This document shows, in pieces, positions 7,801 to 11,266 of a stretch of DNA of 11,266 bases. How positions within the stretch are numbered: the stretch's first letter is position 1; every line of letters starts with the position of its first letter. The notes under the pieces are model-generated. The model had not been told where the DNA came from. It worked only from the letters and a program-made list of their open reading frames with translations, and searched no databases. The position numbers and the translations under genes were made by a program. Source of the stretch: Dehalococcoidia bacterium (GTDB lineage Bacteria > Chloroflexota > Dehalococcoidia > Lucifugimonadales > Lucifugimonadaceae); NCBI GenBank assembly GCA_028278465.1, contig JANQEF010000002.1, forward strand, positions 1 to 11,266. The letters run 5' to 3'.

Positions 7801-8991
7801 GTCTGCGTCCTGCGTGTCGGCGACCAGTTGCGACGATTCGCCTTCCGCAAGCAGCAGGCTCTCGGGCGTCAGCGCGAACTGCGCGATCGGGATGGCGGTA
7901 ACGGTGACAGTCGCCGTGCCCTCGACACCCTCTGAGCTGGCTGTGATGGTGGCCTCGCCGACCGAGACACCGGTGACCAGCCCGTCTGGGGAAACAAGCG
8001 CCACGCTCTCGTCGCTGCTTGACCACGTGACGACGCGGCCGCTGAGCAGTCCGCCCTCCGAATCGAGTGGCGCGGCCGTCAACTGCACCGAGCTTCCGGA
8101 TTCGACCGAGACGTCCTCCGGCTCGACCAGCACGGTCGCTATCGGCTCGTTGCTAACGGTGAGGGTCGCAGTCGCGGACACGCCTTCCGATCTGGCAGTA
8201 ATGACAGCCGCTCCGAGGCCAATCACCGAGATGGCGCCGGTGTTGGCATCGACCTGGATCACGGAGGTGTCGTCGCTGGACCAGGTGACGGTTCTGTCGC
8301 TTAACAGGTTCCCTTTGGCGTCCCGCAGCGCAGCCACAAGGTTCGCTCCGTCGCCGAGCGCGATCTCGATGGAAGCTACCGGGCCGTGCGTCACCTCGAT
8401 GTTGACGGTGCCGCTGACGCCGTCTGCTGTGGCAGTGATGCTGGCAAAACCTGCGGAGATACCGGTGACGGTGCCGGTCGACGAAACCTGCGCGACATCG
8501 CTGTTGCTGCTTGTCCAGGTGATCGGACGGCCGGTCAACTCGTTACCAGGCCCGTCTGTGACGACGGCGGTGAACTGCGTTGACTCGTCTTCAACGAGGG
8601 TGTCTGATGAAGCCTCGACACGGACGCTGGCGACCGAAGCCGGGATCACCGGCACGGGGTTGACGATCGGGACGCCGACATTTGGCGTGGACGTCGGTGT
8701 AGGAGGCGGCGGTGTTGCTGTGGGAGTGGTAACTGGACGGGCAGGCGTCGCCGTTGGGCGAACGGGCGGCGTGGCGGTGGCAGCTACCGGCGGAGTTGGC
8801 GTGGACTGCGCCGCCAGCGTCGCTTCTACGTTTGCGGCCACGGTCGCGTCGAGGTCAGGCGCGGCGGTCGGCGACGCTGTGGTGTCTGTGCCGTCGGCTT
8901 CAGGCGTAGCTTCCGACTCGGTGCAGGCGATCGCTATGGCGATAAAAGATGCGACCAGCGAGATCGCCAGCCACTTCGGAAATAGCCTCAA
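4882..8991 (-). CDS. Large surface lipoprotein: Ig-like repeats, three beta modules and an RCC1-type propeller
   Basis: 1369 residues. A signal peptide (1-22) ends in IAIA-C23, a lipobox with Ala at -3, so the mature protein should be lipid-anchored outside the membrane. Residues 63-117 form a Pro/Thr-rich linker. Residues 120-617 hold six bacterial Ig-like (Big_2-type) domains. Residues 620-992 hold three copies of a 120-130-residue module with motifs GNIYVF, FYxxD, TxAPFD and NGRANxFDT. Residues 999-1357 hold seven RCC1-like repeats (HxCG...YCWG...GQLG). Such designs usually display a binding propeller on a stalk; the ligand is unknown and no catalytic domain is visible. The start is TTG at 8991 with an AGAGGG site 5 nt upstream. 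The 171-bp gap after ccmB suggests separate transcription. Confidence 0.93.
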   Translation of the reverse strand: MRLFPKWLAISLVASFIAIAIACTESEATPEADGTDTTASPTAAPDLDATVAANVEATLAAQSTPTPPVAATATPPVRPTATPARPVTTPTATPPPPTPTSTPNVGVPIVNPVPVIPASVASVRVEASSDTLVEDESTQFTAVVTDGPGNELTGRPITWTSSNSDVAQVSSTGTVTGISAGFASITATADGVSGTVNIEVTHGPVASIEIALGDGANLVAALRDAKGNLLSDRTVTWSSDDTSVIQVDANTGAISVIGLGAAVITARSEGVSATATLTVSNEPIATVLVEPEDVSVESGSSVQLTAAPLDSEGGLLSGRVVTWSSSDESVALVSPDGLVTGVSVGEATITASSEGVEGTATVTVTAIPIAQFALTPESLLLAEGESSQLVADTQDADGGSLSDRAISWASSDNSIADVSSSGVVTAISAGTATISATAEGVTATMTLEVTHGPVASIEIGLGANAQLIATLRDAQGHLLEDRSVTWSTSDASVLDVDPQTGQLSIGAPGTATVTATSEAVSASAVITVSQTPVDSVEVTPGDTTIQVGGTVQLTASPKDADGNILTGRDVSWSSSSNSTATVSDSGVVTGLAAGTITISATVDGTTGTTTVRVEPQPILNYELRYSTSSTRSNSRSLSGANLTGNVYIFVTPSENVASVDFYLDDPLRNSSPRRTETNAPFDFAGTQNNGRANPFDTDLLRNGTGAGHSVTAVIRLEDGRVVTVSRSFSLEDLPPPIEPLPPGEYELLWSQSSNRSNPMPLDGATVTGNIYVFTGPDQAVESVSFYINDIDLESPPHRIETRAPFDLQGAGGNGRANAYDTEPLAELRGTLGSILLGGSNAVFTAVFTFTDGTTLQIDANVNVVLPVVEEPLPPDEYQLLWSASSDRSDPVPLAGETTISGDIYVFTSPDQAVESVSFYIEDPGTQNAPYRTETNAPFDLEGTRGNGRANAFDTEPFSDANATFTPQVWFTAVITFTNGDTTQINHRVSVVPPAPPPLKFNTVSAGVLHSCGHTDQRLAYCWGADNNGQLGAGPGGQDSNVPVLVLTDLPFVDVGAGSGHSCGRTAQGQVQCWGRNQAGQLGDGSNNDSETPVLVNTDQLFSSITVGNSHSCGLTFQGDAYCWGLNFLDQLGLGGEIDVSAQSVPALVAGGLKFKSLSAGDSHTCGVTTDGTGYCWGNPNQGRLGNGVDGISVADPTEVAGGHTFTTIQAGGGHTCGITTSGAVYCWGIGNLGQLGIGDVDNSTVALEPVRAAINLKVTSLTLGPAHTCAITTGREVYCWGLNAAGQLGISSVGGSANVPTPVAGGHSFMYIDAGTDHTCGVTTRKEALCWGNGVLGRLGTGNEDRAVVPTLVAPPLDIFPFFTNPVLQ
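4921..5997 (-). repeat. Seven RCC1-type propeller repeats
   Basis: The repeats start near residues 1000, 1051, 1101, 1154, 1205, 1256 and 1309. Each has H-(S/T)-C and, exactly ten residues after that Cys, the Cys of CWG, usually followed by a GQLG or GRLG turn. Seven copies match the blade number of a complete RCC1-fold propeller. Confidence 0.9.
6007..7134 (-). repeat. Triplicated beta-rich module
   Basis: Three copies start near residues 620, 744 and 876. Each has an LxxSxSxxRS opening, a (G)NxYxF or GDIYVF strand, FY-x-D/E, an R-x-E-T-x-APFD-x-x-G core and NGRAN-x-(F/Y)DT. Copies 2 and 3 are closest and share AVESVSFYI. I recognise the motif set from secreted bacterial proteins but cannot assign a named family. 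Confidence 0.85.
7141..8634 (-). repeat. Exact 747-bp tandem duplication encoding Ig-like domains
   Basis: Unit 1 (8634-7888, residues 120-368) and unit 2 (7887-7141, residues 369-617) each encode three Ig-like domains of 85, 79 and 85 residues. Equivalent positions keep an offset of exactly 249 residues (V205/V454, I284/V533, I369/I618). The middle domain of each triplet is short in the same way, and both follow EVTHGPVASIEI. At DNA level GATCTCGATGGA recurs at 7615 and 8362, also 747 bp apart. Confidence 0.9.
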
Positions 8992-8996
8992 GTTGT

Positions 8997-9002
8997 CCCT
9001 CT
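8997..9002 (-). promoter_or_regulatory. Ribosome binding site deciding the TTG start of the lipoprotein
   Basis: AGAGGG on the minus strand with a 5-nt spacer before the TTG at 8991-8989. The predicted signal peptide begins exactly there, which supports a TTG start. Confidence 0.7.
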
Positions 9003-9162
9003 GTTAGAGATCCTGTTAGCCGAACGCCGGTCCTCAACTGGAAAGCGTAGCGAAAACCGGCCACGCCGGCGGCATCTTACAGCACGCCCGTTCAATCGTG
9101 CGCAGATCGATGGCCAGCCGCTGCCGACAGCCGCATTTGTCGACGTGTTGGTGCTCTCCTGC

Positions 9163-9960
9163 TCAGTCCTCCAGGATGAACTGGAAGATCACCGCTGAGA
9201 TGATCACGAACACCACGTCGAACGCCGCAGCCAGCTGCAGCCATTGCGACATCTCGCTCCACGAATCGCCCGCCACCAGGTCCGCCGTCGCCTCGATCGC
9301 AGCCAGCAGCAGCGGCGCTATCACCGGCAGGAACAGCAGCGGCAGCATGATCTCCCTCGCCCGCACCCGCACGCTCATGGCGGCGAACATGGTGCCAACC
9401 GAGCTGAACCCGATCACCGTGAGAGCCGCAATCGCGAGCATCTCGAACCGGAAAACGACCAGGTTGAACAGCACCGCGAACACCGGCAGCGCGATGGCGA
9501 CCGAGATCGCCAGGAAGAGCAGGTTGCCCAGCGCCTTGCCAAGGAAGATGAGATCGCGGCTGACCGGCGTCAGCATCAGCCCTTCCAGCGTGTCCCGCTC
9601 CATCTCCAGCGCAAACGCCCGGTTGAGGCCGATCACGCCGGCGAATGCGATGCCAGCCCACAGCACGCCGGGCCCGACGAACCTCGCGCTGTCGCGGTCG
9701 TTGATGTCGATGGCGAAGGTGAAGATGGCGAAGACCAGCAGCACAAACCCGGCGATCGAGACGATGACGTCGCGGTTGCGGACCTCAAGCAGCAGGTCCT
9801 TGCGAGCGATCGCCCAGATCACGCCGAGCGAAGCGCGCAGGTTGGATGGAGAAGTCGACGACGAGGCACTTGCCGGCACGCCTGGTTCGTTGCCGGCGTT
9901 GTCCGGAGCCGCTTCGCTCCCCTGCTCAGCCGCGCTCTCGTCGATGCGGGACTCGGCCAC
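9163..9960 (-). CDS. Heme exporter permease CcmB (ABC transporter membrane subunit)
   Basis: 265 residues of inner-membrane protein. It pairs with CcmA in the ABC complex of System I cytochrome c maturation, which supplies or releases heme at the outer face of the membrane. Six hydrophobic segments are visible near residues 65-84, 95-113, 142-165, 171-194, 204-226 and 240-260. The family core is recognisable: GLNRAFALEMERDTLEGLML (111-130) with the following TPVSRD, and the REIMLPLLFLPVIAP segment (202-216). CcmB is usually about 220 residues; the excess is a Ser/Ala/Glu-rich N-terminal tail of about 40 residues. The GTG start at 9960 shares its first base with the ccmA stop (TAGTG), so translation should be coupled. 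No ccmC follows; the next gene is the lipoprotein 171 bp away. A CcmB-like permease of another exporter is the alternative. Confidence 0.9.
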   Translation of the reverse strand: MAESRIDESAAEQGSEAAPDNAGNEPGVPASASSSTSPSNLRASLGVIWAIARKDLLLEVRNRDVIVSIAGFVLLVFAIFTFAIDINDRDSARFVGPGVLWAGIAFAGVIGLNRAFALEMERDTLEGLMLTPVSRDLIFLGKALGNLLFLAISVAIALPVFAVLFNLVVFRFEMLAIAALTVIGFSSVGTMFAAMSVRVRAREIMLPLLFLPVIAPLLLAAIEATADLVAGDSWSEMSQWLQLAAAFDVVFVIISAVIFQFILED

Positions 9961-10661
9961 TACACCGCTCCCACCGGCTCGCTGAACCGCGCCTGCAGCC
10001 GCACGACATCCACTGCTGAAACCGGCTCATGCAGCGTGACGCGGCCGCGCTCCAGCACCGCCACGCTATCCGCCACCTGCAGGCCGAGGTCGAGGTGATG
10101 CGTCGTCATCAGCACCGAGCGGCCCGGCGACCTGAACTCGCCGATGATCGCTTCGAGCACTGACCGCGCCCGCTGGTCGAGGCCTGACTCTGGCTCGTCA
10201 AGCAGCAGCGTCCGGGGCGAATGCAGCAGCGCGCGCGCCAGCGAAACCCGCTTCTGCTGGCCATGCGAAAGCAGCCGCACGCGCACATCGCGGCGGTGGT
10301 CCATCTCGACCCGCTCCAGCAACTCCGCAATTCGCGACTCTGGCGTCATCAGCCCGAACATGCGCGCGAAGAAGCCGAGGTTTTCGGCCACTGTCAGGTC
10401 TCCGTACAGCATCGGCGAGTGCATCACGACGCCGACGCTCTGCCGCACCAACTCGCCCTGCTTCGCCGGGTCGACGCCGTGTATTGACACGCTGCCGGAG
10501 TCGGGCTTCGTCAGCGTCGCGAGTATTCGCAACAGCGTCGTCTTGGCGGCGCCGTTCGGCCCGAGCAGCACCACGCACTCTCCGGCACGCGCGCTGAGGT
10601 TCAACCCGCGCAAAACGCCGGTCGGGCCATACGACTTAACGAGCTTTTTGACTTCGATCAT
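9960..10661 (-). CDS. Heme exporter ATP-binding protein CcmA
   Basis: A 233-residue ABC ATPase, close to the usual CcmA length. It should power the CcmB permease during cytochrome c maturation. The Walker A loop reads GPNGAAKTT (34-42), with Ala39 in place of the Gly normally preceding Lys40. The CcmA-like segment MHSPMLYGDLTVAENL (80-95) replaces the usual Q-loop Gln with His. The signature is LSHGQQKR (131-138), Walker B is LLLDEPESGLD (152-162), and the switch His is H188 in TTHH. The ATG at 10661 is chosen because the domain begins there. The same frame stays open up to 10907, but that extension would cross the divergent promoter and the neighbouring gene. The upstream ribosome binding site is weak. 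Confidence 0.93.
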   Translation of the reverse strand: MIEVKKLVKSYGPTGVLRGLNLSARAGECVVLLGPNGAAKTTLLRILATLTKPDSGSVSIHGVDPAKQGELVRQSVGVVMHSPMLYGDLTVAENLGFFARMFGLMTPESRIAELLERVEMDHRRDVRVRLLSHGQQKRVSLARALLHSPRTLLLDEPESGLDQRARSVLEAIIGEFRSPGRSVLMTTHHLDLGLQVADSVAVLERGRVTLHEPVSAVDVVRLQARFSEPVGAV

Positions 10662-10673
10662 TGAGAAACATGC

Positions 10674-10704
10674 GCCAGCTTCAGAACGCTCACCGATAGC
10701 TGGC
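10674..10704. promoter_or_regulatory. Small inverted repeat upstream of ccmA
   Basis: GCCAGCT (10674-10680) and AGCTGGC (10698-10704) are separated by 17 nt, between the ccmA start and the divergent promoter. It could be an operator or a leader hairpin; the arms are only 7 bp, so chance is possible. Confidence 0.3.
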
Positions 10705-10738
10705 GGTCTACTGAAGAGTTTACGCGTTGCAGTCGCAA

Positions 10739-10767
10739 TTGACCGCTCCACGTCCCGACTGTAGATT
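10739..10767 (+). promoter_or_regulatory. Sigma-70-type promoter for the membrane protein gene
   Basis: TTGACC (10739-10744), a 17-bp spacer, then TAGATT (10762-10767). Transcription would start near 10774, about 33 nt before the ATG at 10807. I see no equally good promoter facing ccmA in the same 145-bp gap. Confidence 0.55.
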
Positions 10768-10806
10768 GCCGGAATCCAGCGGGAACGAGAGCGGGGCGAG
10801 CAGACG

Positions 10807-11193
10807 ATGCGATCACGCATGTTCAGCCGGGAGAACGTCGCCGAAGCGCGCAGGTTGATCGACAGCGGAATCTCCGAGTCCGCCGTCCTGACCCAGTTCC
10901 GGATCAAGTGGAGCCTCTCTCAGACCGATGCCGAGCGTCTCTACGACGAGGCGCGCCGTGAGTCGCCCACCTCTCCGCGGTCCCTGATGCGCCAGGAAGG
11001 CGGCGAAGACCTCGTCTGGGGCTTCGCAGCGCTGTTGCTGGGAGGCGTGGTCTCCGCCATCACCTGGATCACAGCCAGCCCGGGCGGCACCTATCTGCTG
11101 ATGTGGGGCCCGATTCTCTATGGCGCATACCGGCTGTTCAGAGGCTTCACGCTCAAGCTGCGGGCCTCGCGAAACAGCCGGTATGCGCCATAG
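10807..11193 (+). CDS. Small two-helix membrane protein, 3' end doubtful
   Basis: As written, 128 residues. Residues 1-60 are charged and mostly helical, with a pattern (RRLIDSGISESAVLTQF, 15-31; LSQTDAERLYDEAR, 37-50) resembling small N-terminal modules of bacterial membrane proteins. Two hydrophobic segments follow, near 69-89 and 95-112, joined by SPGGTY. The GGTY...WGPILYGAYRLFRG pattern recurs in uncharacterised membrane proteins; I cannot give a function. It is divergent from ccmA behind the promoter at 10739-10767. The last six residues (123-128) and the stop codon lie inside the inverted copy of the gene's own sequence, so the true C-terminus is probably missing. An ATG at 10819 is an alternative start. 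Confidence 0.7.
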   Translation: MRSRMFSRENVAEARRLIDSGISESAVLTQFRIKWSLSQTDAERLYDEARRESPTSPRSLMRQEGGEDLVWGFAALLLGGVVSAITWITASPGGTYLLMWGPILYGAYRLFRGFTLKLRASRNSRYAP

Positions 11194-11266
11194 AGAATCG
11201 GGCCCCACATCAGCAGATAGGTGCCGCCCGGGCTGGCTGTGATCCAGGTGATGGCGGAGACCACGC
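11045..11266. repeat. Perfect 94-bp inverted repeat at the right edge
   Basis: Bases 11045-11138 and 11173-11266 are exact reverse complements over all 94 positions, with a 34-nt loop at 11139-11172. The right arm stops at the last base of the window. The left arm is ordinary coding sequence (residues 80-111 of the membrane protein), so the right arm is a fold-back copy of a gene rather than an independent element. Confidence 0.95.

Noticed and set aside
7601..9007. Long open frame of 468 codons on the plus strand opposite the lipoprotein
   Set aside because: It is antisense to a well-supported gene with signal peptide, domains and ribosome binding site. Its translation is a Ser/Thr/Val/Ala-rich mirror without any recognisable motif.
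9074..9079. TAAGAT on the minus strand as a -10 box for the lipoprotein
   Set aside because: No acceptable -35 hexamer lies 16-18 bp upstream, so a promoter cannot be claimed.
9098..9985. Plus-strand open frame of 295 codons opposite ccmB
   Set aside because: Low-complexity Ser/Arg-rich translation with no domain; the opposite strand encodes a clear six-helix permease.
10662..10907. Upstream extension of ccmA by 82 codons
   Set aside because: It would cross the divergent promoter and the start of the neighbouring gene, and the added residues show no ABC ATPase homology. The domain begins naturally at the ATG at 10661.

Overview
The window is GC-rich, gene-dense bacterial DNA in which three intergenic stretches are packed with short palindromic repeats. 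Repeats of this style, a heme exporter gene pair (ccmA-ccmB) and a lipoprotein with a Pro/Thr linker and RCC1 repeats would suit a Chloroflexota (SAR202/Dehalococcoidia-like) genome. That placement is an impression from style, not a proof. The right edge is probably the end of an assembled contig, because the last 94 bases are the exact reverse complement of bases 11045-11138.

Layout: 1-401, repeat-filled intergenic DNA. 402-1190 (+), a classical short-chain dehydrogenase/reductase (SDR). 1191-1541, repeats. 1542-2654 (+), one polypeptide with two complete Nudix hydrolase domains. 2655-3299, repeats between convergent genes. Minus strand, listed right to left: ccmA (10661-9960) and ccmB (9960-9163), overlapping by one base; a very large lipoprotein (8991-4882); an SDR-fold protein that has lost its key residues (4758-4054); and an intact extended-SDR epimerase/dehydratase-like protein (4049-3300). 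A small two-helix membrane protein starts at 10807 on the plus strand, divergent from ccmA, behind a good promoter; its 3' end is compromised by the fold-back.

How the parts fit: CcmA and CcmB are the ATPase and permease of the ABC exporter used in System I cytochrome c maturation. No ccmC follows, which is unusual. The lipoprotein is a modular surface protein: signal peptide and lipobox, Pro/Thr linker, six bacterial Ig-like domains formed by an exact 249-residue duplication of a three-domain unit, three copies of another beta-rich module, then a seven-blade RCC1-type propeller with two regularly spaced cysteines in every blade. The two small SDR-fold genes downstream are only 4 nt apart and may act together; the first looks like a pseudoenzyme.

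No rRNA, tRNA, CRISPR array, transposase or phage gene was seen. The most notable points are the degenerate/intact SDR pair, the lipoprotein architecture, the inverted repeats around the double-Nudix gene, the mosaic of hairpin repeats, and the terminal perfect inverted repeat, which is probably an artefact.
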